The notes below the pieces were generated by a model that was given only the letters and a program-made list of their open reading frames with translations, made no database searches and had not been told where the DNA came from. 64,000 nucleotides of DNA, taken from NCBI RefSeq assembly GCF_004359195.1, contig NZ_CP037954.1, forward strand, positions 2,046,001-2,110,000. Direction: 5' to 3'. Made by a program: the position numbers and the translations under genes. Shown in pieces: positions 44,904 to 54,507 of the stretch. Every line of letters starts with the position of its first letter. Positions within the stretch are counted from its first letter, which is position 1. Source of the DNA: Chryseobacterium salivictor (lineage in GTDB: Bacteria; Bacteroidota; Bacteroidia; Flavobacteriales; Weeksellaceae).

Positions 44904-46340
44904 ATGACAGAACATTATTTAAATGCAACGTTAGTATCGTACGCTAAAAAAGATCATCTTGCTGCGGGTAGCAGTCCGGTACACCTTATTGTCAGTCAAA
45001 CTGATGAGGTGTCAAATCAATATCCAAAATCAGTTGCTGAATCGGTTAAAGACGCCTTTGAAAAAAAAAAGAACAAAGTAATCATCACTAACGGCGAGGT
45101 ACAGCAATTCCTGATTACGCTTCCAAAGACTGACCTGGAAAGTCTAAGACTTGCAGGCGCTTCCGTTTTTCAGGCCTTGAAAGAGGTGAACAGCAAAGAC
45201 GTGAATATTGATGAGGTTAGTGGTTTGACTGAACTTCAACGGTTTGCTTTTTTAGAAGGATTGCTTTTGAGCAGTTACCGTTTTTCTAAATATAAAAAAG
45301 AAAAAACAGCTTTTGAGATTAAAATTTTATGTTCTTCGCACTTTATCGATAAAAAGTCGCTGACCGAATTACAGAAAATTGCAGAAGCCGTATCATTAAC
45401 CAAAACCATGGTGAATGAACCGCCTCAGTTTATGGATGCGCTGAGATTCTCCGAATACGCCACAGAAGCGGGCAAGAAATTTGGTTTTCAAACCGAAATA
45501 CTGGGGAAAGAAGAAATCGCAAAATTGGGCATGGGCGGAATTCTGGCCGTCAACAGAGGATCTTCTGTACCTCCTACCTTCACTGTTTTTCATTACAAGC
45601 CGGAAAATGCGGTGAATGAAAAACCTTTGGTTTTAGTAGGAAAAGGAGTCACTTTTGATACCGGTGGATATTCCATCAAAGTGGGCGGCAATATGACCTC
45701 CATGAAATCGGATATGGCTGGTGGTGCCGCAGTTTTGGGAATTATTTCTGCCGCCGCAGCGAATAAATTACCGTACCGGATCATCGGTTTGGTTCCGGCA
45801 ACCGACAATAAAATCTCTTCTGACGCTTTGGTGGTCGATGATATCATCACCATGATGGACGGCACCACCGTAGAAGTACAGAATACCGATGCCGAAGGAC
45901 GTTTGGTTTTGGCCGATGCGCTAACCTATGCAAAACGTTTTGATCCTGAATTGGTGGTTGATATGGCGACCTTGACCGGCGCTTCGGTTGCGATCACAGG
46001 GTCATTCGGAATTGCAATGGCAGGAAATAACCAGGATTTCATGGAACAATTGAAAGTGTCCGGGGAAGAGACTTACGAAAGACTGATCCAGCTGCCGTTC
46101 TGGACAGAATTCGAAGAGCTGCTGAAATCGGATATTGCCGATTTGAAAAATATTGGAGGGCCCATCGGTGGCGCGACAACCGCCGGAAAATTCCTGGAAC
46201 ATTTTACCGATTACCCGTGGATCCATTTGGATATCGCCGGAGCATCGTTCGTCAATGACGCAAAAGGCTACCGACAAAGTGGTGGTACGGGCGTTGCTGT
46301 AAGATTGTTATATCAGTTCATTAAAAGTAAATGCATGTAA
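44904..46340 (+). CDS. Leucyl aminopeptidase, M17 family
   Basis: 478 residues with the two-metal M17 active site: Lys247 and Asp252 in GKGVTFDTGG, Lys259, Asp270, and Asp329/Glu331 with Arg333 in NTDAEGRLVLADAL. The N-terminal domain is shorter and divergent, as usual for the family. The enzyme removes N-terminal residues, Leu among them, from peptides in the cytoplasm; members form hexamers with zinc or manganese. The ATG at 44904 follows an A-rich leader. A 20-bp perfect hairpin ends the transcript. Confidence 0.95.
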   Translation: MTEHYLNATLVSYAKKDHLAAGSSPVHLIVSQTDEVSNQYPKSVAESVKDAFEKKKNKVIITNGEVQQFLITLPKTDLESLRLAGASVFQALKEVNSKDVNIDEVSGLTELQRFAFLEGLLLSSYRFSKYKKEKTAFEIKILCSSHFIDKKSLTELQKIAEAVSLTKTMVNEPPQFMDALRFSEYATEAGKKFGFQTEILGKEEIAKLGMGGILAVNRGSSVPPTFTVFHYKPENAVNEKPLVLVGKGVTFDTGGYSIKVGGNMTSMKSDMAGGAAVLGIISAAAANKLPYRIIGLVPATDNKISSDALVVDDIITMMDGTTVEVQNTDAEGRLVLADALTYAKRFDPELVVDMATLTGASVAITGSFGIAMAGNNQDFMEQLKVSGEETYERLIQLPFWTEFEELLKSDIADLKNIGGPIGGATTAGKFLEHFTDYPWIHLDIAGASFVNDAKGYRQSGGTGVAVRLLYQFIKSKCM

Positions 46341-46432
46341 GAGTTAAACGATGTTAGCTGCCCGTTAATGCCTGTTAAATTGATAAGTATTTCTATTTTT
46401 AACAAATAAGTTGATGATCATCAGAAAGCAGT

Positions 46433-46486
46433 AGAGCACATGAGCTGGAAAATCAAAAATTTTCCAGCTCATGTGCTCTTTTTTTA
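46433..46486 (+). terminator. Very strong terminator after the aminopeptidase gene
   Basis: A 20-bp perfect stem (46433-46452 pairs with 46460-46479, core GAGCACATGAGCTGG) with a 7-nt loop and a T-run after it. Confidence 0.95.
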
Positions 46487-46639
46487 ATGAAAGCATTTAA
46501 AACTAATAGGACTGATGGGTTAAAATATATTAAAGTAAGCACTGCATCTTTAAGTTTTTTTAAACCACAAAGGCACAAAGCTTTTATTCTGCTTGCCTTT
46601 GCTCAATGAAATCGAAGATTCGACCAAGTCAGACGCCCT

Positions 46640-47432
46640 TGCGTCCGTAATTGATCATTATACTTCTGCATTTTGGATATGATTGATCTGAAAGCCAATT
46701 CATCCGCTTCTCATGCAGATACCAGAATTTATCCTTCACTGGGATGGAGCCGCGAGAATGAAGCCAAAGGAAGTACAATAATGGGGGCGTTTCTTTTTCT
46801 GCAGAATTTGATTACCAATCGATCGGTGCTAATATTGGTATTGCACAAAAAACACCCAATAGGATGGGAGAGTTCTTCGCCAGGTTTCTGGCATGTCTGG
46901 ATCAGGTGATATTAATAACCCCAATTGAGTTGCGCTCCGGAAATACAGGAGGTAGAGACCATGAGCATTATGGAAATAGCGGTAGAAATACCTTTGTGCT
47001 TTTGCTGTCTTATTCGCAAATCATCAATAAGAATTTTCAGGTTGAATTGTTAGCAGACAAAGTGCAGCAGACAAAGTGCAGCAAACAGGATTTTTAAGCT
47101 TGCCTTTTCACCGTGTTTATTTTACAGACGGCTCTGTTCATCAGGAAAATTTACCTGATAAGCGGTTTAAGATTCCGTTGGGCATGAGAGCCAATTGTTT
47201 CCTGGGAGATCAAATTATTTTAAGAACCTCTTACCGGTATTATACCGATGACTGGGGATTAAAATCGAACACGGTGAGTATCGAAACCCCGGTGAAAATT
47301 TCGCCTTTTGCTTCGGTAAGTCCTTTTTACAGATTCTACTCACAAACCGGTACCCCAAAATCTCCTGGGTCATTTATTCCACTCCAAAAGAAGGTTTATG
47401 CTTTGTTGCCTTTTTGTTTTCGATATAAGTGA
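46640..47432 (+). pseudogene. DUF3570 outer-membrane-protein gene, broken by frameshifts
   Basis: Three frames join into one protein. The first holds SSASHADTRIYPSLGWSREN. The second, after a shift near 46780, holds FSAEFDYQSIGANIGIAQKT and GRNTFVLLLSYSQIINKNFQ. The third holds FHRVYFTDGSVHQENLPDKR and LRTSYRYYTDDWGLKSNTVS. These match the C-terminal barrel half of DUF3570 proteins (about 400 residues). The second shift is caused by a 14-base tandem duplication, GCAGACAAAGTGCA at 47053-47066 and 47067-47080. The 5' half is missing. In intact loci DUF3570 genes follow a thioredoxin-like/FAD gene and a DUF4266 lipoprotein; neither is here. The interval 46487-46640 shows nothing. Confidence 0.82.
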
Positions 47433-47492
47433 AGATGAATTCCTCGTCACTTCCTCCACACGAGGTTTTTATGAGATAAAATAAAATTCCCT

Positions 47493-47500
47493 TATATTTG
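47493..47500 (+). promoter_or_regulatory. Possible -7 box for the kinase/LytTR operon
   Basis: TATATTTG matches the Bacteroidota TAnnTTTG element, 69 bases upstream of the kinase start. No clear -33 element is seen. Confidence 0.4.
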
Positions 47501-47568
47501 AGCGTATTATCAACAGCCATTTTCTCAGTGACCGCCGCAGATGTGGCCGTTGCAGACCAGTAATTACA

Positions 47569-49281
47569 ATGACAAAACCTTATTTTCTTTTTTCTGTCTT
47601 AGGTGCGGTGTTCCTTTGTGTATGTGCGGCGCCGCAGTTGAGTGCGCAATACAGCATGGATCTGAATTATTCACGCGATCTTATCAAGAAAAATAAAATC
47701 GATTCCGCCATTCTGATACTGAATGCCGGGATTAAAAAATCAGCAAATGCTACAGAAAAAGGCTTGGCCTATCTACAGCTCGGAAGTACGTACAAACAGG
47801 AACAGCAATATGCCCGAGCGCTCGCGGCGTACCGTAGCGCCCTGCAGCTGTTTAAAACGCAAAAGGCAACCCCCGGAATCTTTCTTACCTACACAGGGAT
47901 TGCCGAACTGTACCGGTATCAACGGCTGTACCGCGATGCCGAAGAGTACCTGAAACTGTGCGAAGACCTGCTGAAAAGGGAAAAAATCCCCGATGCGTAC
48001 CTGATGAAATTCTACAGCCGCAAAGCCGCGCTTTTTTCTGAATACCACCAAAAGCCCGACAGTGCCCTCATCTATTCCGAAAAGGCAATGATCCTTGCGC
48101 ATAAAACGGAAGACCGCGACGTATTGATGCAGTCGCTGATGGAGATTTCAGGTATTTATGTACGCAAGCACGACTATGCACAGGCGATAAAACTGTCGGC
48201 CGAAGTGGTGGCGCTTGCTCAAAAGGACGGCAATGTGCAGCTGCAGTGCGATGCACTCGTCAATCTGTGCCGGAACCTTAATCTGAATGAGGAGTACAGC
48301 AAATCTATCAGAACTTCCCTGGAGGCGTTTGAGTTTGCGAAAAAAAATAAAAAAACCTTTAACCAGCTGCTGTTCGCTGACAACCTGCAGGTGGCCTATT
48401 CTAAAATAAACGACTACCGCAACGCCCATAAATACCTTAGAATTCGGCTCGACCTTACGGAAGATTTCTACAACAAACTGCACGACCAAAAAGTACTGGA
48501 GTACGAAAAAAAGTTCCGGCTCGCTGAGAAACAGAATCAGATAGACGATAACCACAAACTGCTGCTGCTGAAAGAAGAAGAACTGAAAAGGCAGGAGCTC
48601 ATCCGGTATTTTATTCTGCTCATGATGCTTGCGGCGGTGTTACTTACAGGCGTTCTGCTGTACAACACGCGCCTCATCCGCAAGAAAAATACCGCACTGC
48701 GGCTGGCCTCTGAGGAAAATGAACTGCTCGTGTCGGAAACCCATCACCGCATCAATAACAACCTGCAACTCATCAGCATCCTTATTCAGAATGAGCTTAA
48801 GAAAAATCCGGCTCTTGATGCGTTCAGCCGCCGCAGGATTACGGCAAATATCGATTCTCTGGGTGTTCTGCACCGGCATCTGTATCAAAACGCCACTGGC
48901 AAAAGCCTCGACCTCCATGCGTATCTAAAGGACATCTGGGAGAATGCGGAGGTGCTTTTTGAAGCGAACGGCATCACGAACCGCTTCGAGGTGGCGCATA
49001 CCGTGCTCCCCGAAATGCAGGCGATGTATTTCGGGTTGCTCGTCACCGAACTGTGCATGAATTCGCTGAAACACGCTTTCACGCAGGAGAACCATAAAAA
49101 TATTGCACTGCTCATCACGTCCACCGACAATGGGCTCTCTTTCTGTTACACGGACAACGGAAAAGGAACCGCGGAAATCCCGAAACTTCAGCTGGTGGAT
49201 AAACTCTGCCGCCAACTCCGCGTGCAGTACCAACTTGACACCACCAATGGGTTCCAAATTAATTTTGACATGAACATTTAA
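47569..49281 (+). CDS. TPR-containing sensor histidine kinase (HisKA_2 type)
   Basis: 570 residues: signal peptide (1-27, ending LSAQ), TPR repeats (about 30-300), a coiled segment, and one membrane helix (about 346-366, YFILLMMLAAVLLTGVLLYN). The HisKA_2 dimerisation box is SETHHRINNNLQL (phospho-acceptor His392). The HATPase domain has LVTELCMNSLKHAFT and the G-box YTDNGKGTAE. It would phosphorylate the adjacent LytTR regulator. The next gene begins right after its stop. The coding sequence is visibly GC-richer, with many CTG/CGC codons, than the AT-rich genes upstream. Confidence 0.92.
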   Translation: MTKPYFLFSVLGAVFLCVCAAPQLSAQYSMDLNYSRDLIKKNKIDSAILILNAGIKKSANATEKGLAYLQLGSTYKQEQQYARALAAYRSALQLFKTQKATPGIFLTYTGIAELYRYQRLYRDAEEYLKLCEDLLKREKIPDAYLMKFYSRKAALFSEYHQKPDSALIYSEKAMILAHKTEDRDVLMQSLMEISGIYVRKHDYAQAIKLSAEVVALAQKDGNVQLQCDALVNLCRNLNLNEEYSKSIRTSLEAFEFAKKNKKTFNQLLFADNLQVAYSKINDYRNAHKYLRIRLDLTEDFYNKLHDQKVLEYEKKFRLAEKQNQIDDNHKLLLLKEEELKRQELIRYFILLMMLAAVLLTGVLLYNTRLIRKKNTALRLASEENELLVSETHHRINNNLQLISILIQNELKKNPALDAFSRRRITANIDSLGVLHRHLYQNATGKSLDLHAYLKDIWENAEVLFEANGITNRFEVAHTVLPEMQAMYFGLLVTELCMNSLKHAFTQENHKNIALLITSTDNGLSFCYTDNGKGTAEIPKLQLVDKLCRQLRVQYQLDTTNGFQINFDMNI

Positions 49282-49947
49282 ATGCAGCATCTCAACATCC
49301 TTATCGTAGAAGACGAAATTCTCATCGCAGATTTCATCAGAGACCTCCTCGAAGAATCGGGGTATCGGTCGGTGTTTATGGCGCATACTGCAGCAGAGGC
49401 CCGCGACAAAATGCAGCAGGTACAACCAGACCTCATTTTAATGGACCTTAATCTTGAAGGCGGGTTTGAAGGAATCACGCTGAGTCAGCAAAAAAATGAA
49501 GACGCGGCAGTCATTTTCATTACGGGGCAAAGCGACGGTGCGACGATCGAAAAAGCACTGGCGACATCACCCGAGTCGTATCTTACGAAGCCGATCCGTA
49601 AGATCGAACTCTTGACGGCGCTGAAAATTGCCACCAACAAAAAGAAGAAGCACTATATCTTTGTGAAAGACGGTTACCACGATGTGAAGCTGGTTTTCGA
49701 AGATATGCTGTACGTGAAAGCGGACCGGAACTATCTCGATATCATGATGGTCGGCGACCGCAAGATCACGATCAGAAATACGCTGTCTGAATTCTGTAAA
49801 GAACTGCCCGTTTTCTTTAAGCAGATTCACCGTTCCGTTGTCGTCAACAGCCAATATGTCAACCGGATTTCGTCGGATGAGGTGGCTGTTCAGGAGACCG
49901 TTCTGCCTCTGTCGCGCAATTTTAGAAAGAATTTCGTCATCCCGTAA
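49282..49947 (+). CDS. LytTR-family response regulator
   Basis: 221 residues. The receiver domain has the acidic pocket IVEDE, phospho-acceptor Asp55 in LILMDLNLEG, a Thr in FITGQSDG and Lys in YLTKPIRK. The C-terminal LytTR DNA-binding domain (about 120-221) contains HYIFVKDGYHDVKLVFEDML and FFKQIHRSVVVNSQYVN. LytTR regulators bind short direct repeats and often control envelope or secreted products. It starts at the base after the kinase stop, so the two are co-translated. Codon use matches the kinase, suggesting they moved together. Confidence 0.93.
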   Translation: MQHLNILIVEDEILIADFIRDLLEESGYRSVFMAHTAAEARDKMQQVQPDLILMDLNLEGGFEGITLSQQKNEDAAVIFITGQSDGATIEKALATSPESYLTKPIRKIELLTALKIATNKKKKHYIFVKDGYHDVKLVFEDMLYVKADRNYLDIMMVGDRKITIRNTLSEFCKELPVFFKQIHRSVVVNSQYVNRISSDEVAVQETVLPLSRNFRKNFVIP

Positions 49948-50460
49948 GTGTTTAACGGGGGATTCTGCTGTTCGGCCTATAAAGTTCTGCATTTCGTCCC
50001 AGTAATTGTGTCCGTTAAGCGGTAATTTTTACTTTTGCACCACCAAACAAAAGAACAAGGATGGAAAAGAAAAAATTCCTGTGTTCACCGAGTTAATGTT
50101 TGGAGGAATTCATTTTCTGAAACTGAACATACAAAAAGAAACCGCTTTTCCGGAGCATCAATATCAGGAGCTGAACGGTGTATCGCGAAACCGCTTTTTC
50201 AGGCGACCGATTTCTTTTTACCGTATAACACCAATGATGAAGAGGAGTGGAATATGCTTTTCACAAGAAGCAACACAAATGATGAAAAGGAGCGGAAACC
50301 ATGGTTTTCGCTCCTTTTTTTTAATAATCCATATATCTACTGAAAAATCTGCGAACAGCCGATGTGCAGCGCAGAAATCTCTTTTATGCAAACGTTTCCC
50401 GCAATGTTCAGAATTGCGGAGGTTCGGCATTTTGCTGAAAGAATCTGCGAAAATTGCCTC
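49948..50460. other. Gene-poor interval with direct repeats and a terminator
   Basis: A 167-codon frame starting at 50006 has no family features and spans a terminator, so it is not called. AATGATGAAGAGGAGTGGAA and AATGATGAAAAGGAGCGGAA (about 50234 and 50278) form a direct repeat. Confidence 0.5.
50285..50322 (+). terminator. Rho-independent terminator
   Basis: AGGAGCGGAAACC (50288-50300) / GGTTTTCGCTCCT (50303-50315) followed by eight T's. It is about 340 bases after the LytTR stop and may end that operon. Confidence 0.7.
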
Positions 50461-50465
50461 GAAAG

Positions 50466-50510
50466 TTTGCAATAGCATTGCATTTGCTATACTGCTACTT
50501 TTGCAATAAA
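50466..50510 (+). promoter_or_regulatory. Promoter and possible metal-responsive operator of the P-type ATPase gene
   Basis: A TACTTTTG box (50496-50503) matches the TAnnTTTG -7 element 18 bases before the ATG. TGCAATAGCATTGCA (50468-50482) is a palindrome, and TTGCAAT recurs right after the -7 box, so three half-sites surround the promoter. This layout fits repression by an ArsR/MerR-like or Fur-like regulator, none of which is encoded nearby. Confidence 0.5.
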
Positions 50511-50520
50511 ATAATTAGAT

Positions 50521-52488
50521 ATGGAGGAATGCTGCAGTACACAACCGAAAAAACAACCGAAAAAACAACCGACTCACCCGGAACACGAAGGCCACGATCA
50601 CGATCACTCGCATGATACGGGCGATAAAACGGTCTTTCAGCTTTTTCTTCCAGCGATCCTTTCTTTCGTCTTTTTGCTTCTCGGAATTACGTTCGATTAC
50701 TGGCTGAAACTGGATTGGTTTTCCGGCTGGATTCGCCTGGTTTGGTATCTTATCGCCTATATTCCTGTCGGATTTCCGGTCTTAAAAGAAGCTTTTCAAA
50801 GCATCATTCATGGCGTTGTTTTTTCGGAATTTTTCTTAATGGGAATCGCAACGGTGGGTGCTTTTTCGATCGGTGAATATCCGGAAGGTGTTGCCGTAAT
50901 GCTTTTTTATTCCGTGGGCGAAATTTTTCAGGCTATGGCAGTAACCAAGGCGAAATCCAATATTAAAGCCTTACTCGATCAAAGACCCGATGAGGTGACG
51001 GTAATCACGTCGGGTAAACCTCAAACCGTTAAAGCTGGAAAAGTCAATATCGGTGAAATTATTCAATTGAAATCCGGGGAAAAATTAGGTCTGGATGGCG
51101 AATTACTTTCCGAAAAAGCCTCCTTTAACACCGCAGCTTTGACAGGTGAAAGTAAACCTGCTACCAAAATAAAAGGGGAAAAAGTCCTGGCCGGAATGAT
51201 CAACCTCAACACGGTAAGTCAGATCAAAGTAACTGCGGCTTACGAAGACAGCAAGTTGAGTAAGATCCTGAAAATGGTGCAGAATGCCACCGCGCAGAAA
51301 GCTCCTACCGAATTATTCATTCGCAAATTTGCGAAAGTTTATACGCCGATCGTTGTTTTTCTCGCGCTTGGAATTACGCTTTTACCTTACTTTTTCGTCG
51401 CTGATTATTTATTTCGGGACTGGCTTTACAGAGCGCTTGTTTTCTTGGTGATTTCCTGTCCGTGTGCTTTGGTGATCTCCATTCCACTTGGTTATTTCGG
51501 AGGAATCGGGGCTGGAAGCAGAAACGGAATTTTAATTAAAGGCAGTAATTTTTTAGATCTCCTTGCCAATATTCAAAACGTGGTGATGGATAAAACCGGT
51601 ACCATGACAGAAGGGGTTTTCAAAGTGCAGGAAGTTCATTTTCAACCGGAATTTAATCAGGAAGAAATTTTAAGTATGGTCAATGCTTTGGAAAGTCAAA
51701 GTACACATCCGATCGCCACTGCGATTCATGATTTTGTGGGCGAATCCGATCATTCGATCCTTTTGGAAAATGTAGAAGAAATTGCAGGTCAGGGTTTAAA
51801 AGCCACCATCAAAGGAAAAGAACTGTTGGTGGGGAATTTCAAACTGTTGGATCAGTTCAGTATTCCGTACGACTTCAATCACGCCAATATTGTTTATACC
51901 CTTGTTGCGATTGCCTATGATCAAAAATTCGTGGGTTATCTTACCATTGCCGATGTCATCAAAGAAGATGCACTGTTAACCATTCAAAAGTTAAAAGCTT
52001 TAGGCGTGAAAACGACCATGCTGAGTGGCGACAAAACCGCTGTGGTAAAAGAGGTCGCAGCACAATTAGGAATCGCAGATGCTTTCGGAGATTTGCTTCC
52101 GGAGGATAAAGTGAATAAACTCAAAGAAATTAAAGCGCTGAAACAAAGTGTCGCTTTCGTCGGCGATGGCGTCAATGATGCGCCGGTTGTCGCGCTGAGC
52201 GATGTCGGAATTGCCATGGGTGGACTTGGAAGTGATGCCACGATTGAAACTGCAGATATCGTGATTCAGGACGATCAACCCAGCAAAATTCCCATGGCGA
52301 TCAATATTGGAAAACAAACGAAAAAAATTGTGTGGCAGAATATCGGTTTAGCCTTTGCGGTAAAAGCCGTGGTTTTGGTTCTCGGTGCAGGTGGTTTAGC
52401 GACGATGTGGGAAGCTGTTTTTGCTGATGTCGGCGTTGCTTTGCTGGCGATTTTAAATGCCGTGCGTATTCAGAGAATGACTTTTTAA
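50521..52488 (+). CDS. Heavy-metal P1B-type ATPase, probably Zn/Cd/Pb exporter
   Basis: 655 residues. Motifs in order: TGES (208-211, actuator), CPC at 313-315 in ISCPCALVISIPLGYFGGIG, phosphorylation DKTGT (Asp357), and GDGVNDAPVV in the hinge. The last helix has FADVGVALLAILNAVRIQRM, the Asp/Gly pattern of the Zn/Cd/Pb (P1B-2) subgroup rather than copper pumps. The N-terminus lacks the usual ferredoxin-like metal domain. It has instead MEECCSTQ and a His-rich stretch (EHEGHDHDHSHD), a likely metal-binding substitute. It exports metal ions from the cytoplasm. Monocistronic, with its own promoter. Confidence 0.92.
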   Translation: MEECCSTQPKKQPKKQPTHPEHEGHDHDHSHDTGDKTVFQLFLPAILSFVFLLLGITFDYWLKLDWFSGWIRLVWYLIAYIPVGFPVLKEAFQSIIHGVVFSEFFLMGIATVGAFSIGEYPEGVAVMLFYSVGEIFQAMAVTKAKSNIKALLDQRPDEVTVITSGKPQTVKAGKVNIGEIIQLKSGEKLGLDGELLSEKASFNTAALTGESKPATKIKGEKVLAGMINLNTVSQIKVTAAYEDSKLSKILKMVQNATAQKAPTELFIRKFAKVYTPIVVFLALGITLLPYFFVADYLFRDWLYRALVFLVISCPCALVISIPLGYFGGIGAGSRNGILIKGSNFLDLLANIQNVVMDKTGTMTEGVFKVQEVHFQPEFNQEEILSMVNALESQSTHPIATAIHDFVGESDHSILLENVEEIAGQGLKATIKGKELLVGNFKLLDQFSIPYDFNHANIVYTLVAIAYDQKFVGYLTIADVIKEDALLTIQKLKALGVKTTMLSGDKTAVVKEVAAQLGIADAFGDLLPEDKVNKLKEIKALKQSVAFVGDGVNDAPVVALSDVGIAMGGLGSDATIETADIVIQDDQPSKIPMAINIGKQTKKIVWQNIGLAFAVKAVVLVLGAGGLATMWEAVFADVGVALLAILNAVRIQRMTF

Positions 52489-52649
52489 CTTTTTACAGTG
52501 ATTCTCTTCAGTGATTTTTAATGTTGTTCTGGACTAAAAAATAACAGTCTACTACGACTAACGAACGTGTTAATAAAAGTTAAGTGGAAGTGATCACTGC
52601 TTAAATAAAGTCGTATTCCTTAAATTTGTAGCATCAAAAAATAATTGAA

Positions 52650-53363
52650 ATGAATCTAAAAGGAAAAAGCGCCATCGTTACCGGTGGTGGAAGAGGTCTA
52701 GGAAAAGCCGTGGCTTTGATATTGGCGAAAGAAGGAGTGAATATCGGTATTACCGGTAGAAATGAAGAAAATCTTAAAGCAACAGTTGAAGAATTGAAGG
52801 GCTTAGGCGTTCAGGCTGCTTATGCAATATTCAGCATGGATAAAGAAGCTGCCGTACAGGCAGGTATTGCGGCCTTGGCAAAAGATCTGGGTGGTGTTGA
52901 TATTCTGATCAACAACGCAGGAATCGGTGACTTCGGAAGCATCGAAGAAATGTCTTCTGAAACGTGGGAACAGGTCATTAAAACCAACCTTTTCGGCGTG
53001 TATTATGCAGCAAAAGCGGTGTACCCATTCCTGAAAGAAAAAGGAGCGGGCGATATTGTGAATGTAGCGTCAACTGCCGGTTTGAAAGGCGGACCGAACA
53101 TGTCAGCATATGCCGCTTCAAAAGCAGCAGTCGTATCTTTATCACAATCGATGATGGCAGAATGGAGAAAACAGAATATCCGCGTGATTACATTGACGCC
53201 AAGCACCATCGCCTCCGATATGTCGATTCAGGGTGGGCTGACCGACGGAAATCCAGAAACGGTTTTGCAGCCGGAAGATTTTGCAGAATGGGTTCGTGAT
53301 ATTTTAAAAATGAACAGAAGAGCACTCATTGCCAACGGTTCTATTTTCTCTACGAATCCTTAA
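52650..53363 (+). CDS. SDR-family oxidoreductase (FabG-like 3-ketoacyl reductase)
   Basis: 237 residues with a classical SDR core: TGGGRGLGKA (cofactor loop, 11-20), NNAG at 88-91, Asn113, Ser141 and the catalytic YAASK (Tyr154, Lys158). NADP use is likely because of the Arg in TGRNEE after the second strand. It resembles 3-ketoacyl-ACP reductases, but the C-terminus (MNRRALIANGSIFSTNP) is shorter and lacks the usual GGxxxDGG end, so the true substrate is open. A TAAATTTG box (52621-52628) is a likely -7 element. A second SDR gene follows after 82 bases. Confidence 0.88.
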   Translation: MNLKGKSAIVTGGGRGLGKAVALILAKEGVNIGITGRNEENLKATVEELKGLGVQAAYAIFSMDKEAAVQAGIAALAKDLGGVDILINNAGIGDFGSIEEMSSETWEQVIKTNLFGVYYAAKAVYPFLKEKGAGDIVNVASTAGLKGGPNMSAYAASKAAVVSLSQSMMAEWRKQNIRVITLTPSTIASDMSIQGGLTDGNPETVLQPEDFAEWVRDILKMNRRALIANGSIFSTNP

Positions 53364-53445
53364 GATTGAAAACTCGGTTCACCGCAAGAATTTAACTGAA
53401 ATTTTTTGAAGAAATTCCTAAGAAATCATCCTAAAAAAAGAAATT

Positions 53446-54219
53446 ATGAATCCCTCTGAATTATTTAATTTAAAAGGAAAAACCGCAATCGTTACCGGTG
53501 GCGCAAACGGCATCGGAAAAGCAACGGCCATGATTTTGGCCCAACACGGCGCCAATATTTCGATTGGCGATTTTAATCTTGAAGATGCCCAAAAGACGGC
53601 TAAAGAAATAGAAGCTTTGGGCGTCAAGGCTATTGCGGTTTCCTGTAATGTTCTCAAAGATGAAGATTTGGTGCATCTGGTGGAAACGACGGTGAAAGAA
53701 TTAGGCGGCGTACACATCCTGATCAACAACGCAGGTGGCGGCGGTGGCGGACGTGAAAATCCATTTAAAATATCGGTGGAAGATATCAAAAGAGACTATG
53801 AGCTCAACGTTTTCAGTGGCTGGAGACTGTGCCAGTTGGTTGTTCCGCACATGAAGAAAGACGGTTACGGATCCATCGTATTCACCACCTCAATGTCCAG
53901 CGTCAATAAAAGCCCTAATATGAGCGGTTACGGCGGATCTAAAGCTGCCGTCAATCATACGGTTGCGAATTTAGCACACGATTTCGGTCCGGAAGTCCGC
54001 ATCAATGCGGTTGGTCCGGGAGCGACGAGAACCGCTGCTCTGGAAAGTGTGCTGACCCCGGAAATAGAAAAAGTAATGTTGGCCCACACGCCGGTCAAAC
54101 GGTTGGGAACAGCTGATGATATCGCCGGAGCGATGCTTTATTTTGCCTCTCCAATTTCAGAATGGGTGAGTGGCCAGACTATTTTCGTGAATGGTGGTGG
54201 CGAACAGACTTTGGAATAA
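53446..54219 (+). CDS. SDR-family oxidoreductase (7-alpha-hydroxysteroid-dehydrogenase-like)
   Basis: 257 residues with TGGANGIGKA (17-26), Asp42 after the second strand (ISIGDFN), which suggests NAD preference, NNAGGGGGG (94-102) and catalytic YGGSK (Tyr162, Lys166). The glycine-rich NAGGGG and the C-terminal ISEWVSGQTIFVNGGGEQTL resemble HdhA-type dehydrogenases acting on steroids or related alcohols. A bile-acid role is unlikely outside a gut species, so the substrate is uncertain. It follows the first SDR gene in the same direction and is probably co-transcribed with it. Confidence 0.88.
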   Translation: MNPSELFNLKGKTAIVTGGANGIGKATAMILAQHGANISIGDFNLEDAQKTAKEIEALGVKAIAVSCNVLKDEDLVHLVETTVKELGGVHILINNAGGGGGGRENPFKISVEDIKRDYELNVFSGWRLCQLVVPHMKKDGYGSIVFTTSMSSVNKSPNMSGYGGSKAAVNHTVANLAHDFGPEVRINAVGPGATRTAALESVLTPEIEKVMLAHTPVKRLGTADDIAGAMLYFASPISEWVSGQTIFVNGGGEQTLE

Positions 54220-54456
54220 TGACTGGATGATCAGGTTGTTTCGATGGCTTTCTGATCATTCTTAAAACAAATGACTTTGTTTTATATTTCAAACAAACCT
54301 CGCATAATTGCCGGACGTTTATTTGTTTTTGCTGCCTTTTTTGAAATGCAGAAAACAGTGCTGTAATTCATGATTCTTTTAAATGAAATCTTTGTCCCTT
54401 CACAACGGGATTAAAAATTTTCATGATGATTAAAGAGGGATACCTCTTATTATACA

Positions 54457-54487
54457 ACAAAAGTGGGTTTTGCCCGCTTTTGTTTTT
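54457..54487 (+). terminator. Terminator downstream of the SDR genes
   Basis: AACAAAAGTGGG / CCCGCTTTTGTT (one G-T pair) around a TTTTG loop, then a T-run. Confidence 0.75.
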
Positions 54488-54507
54488 TAGTATTAAATTT
54501 GTTGCGC

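Noticed and set aside
50006..50509. 167-codon frame before the P-type ATPase
   Set aside because: It runs through a strong terminator and a direct repeat and has no recognisable domain.
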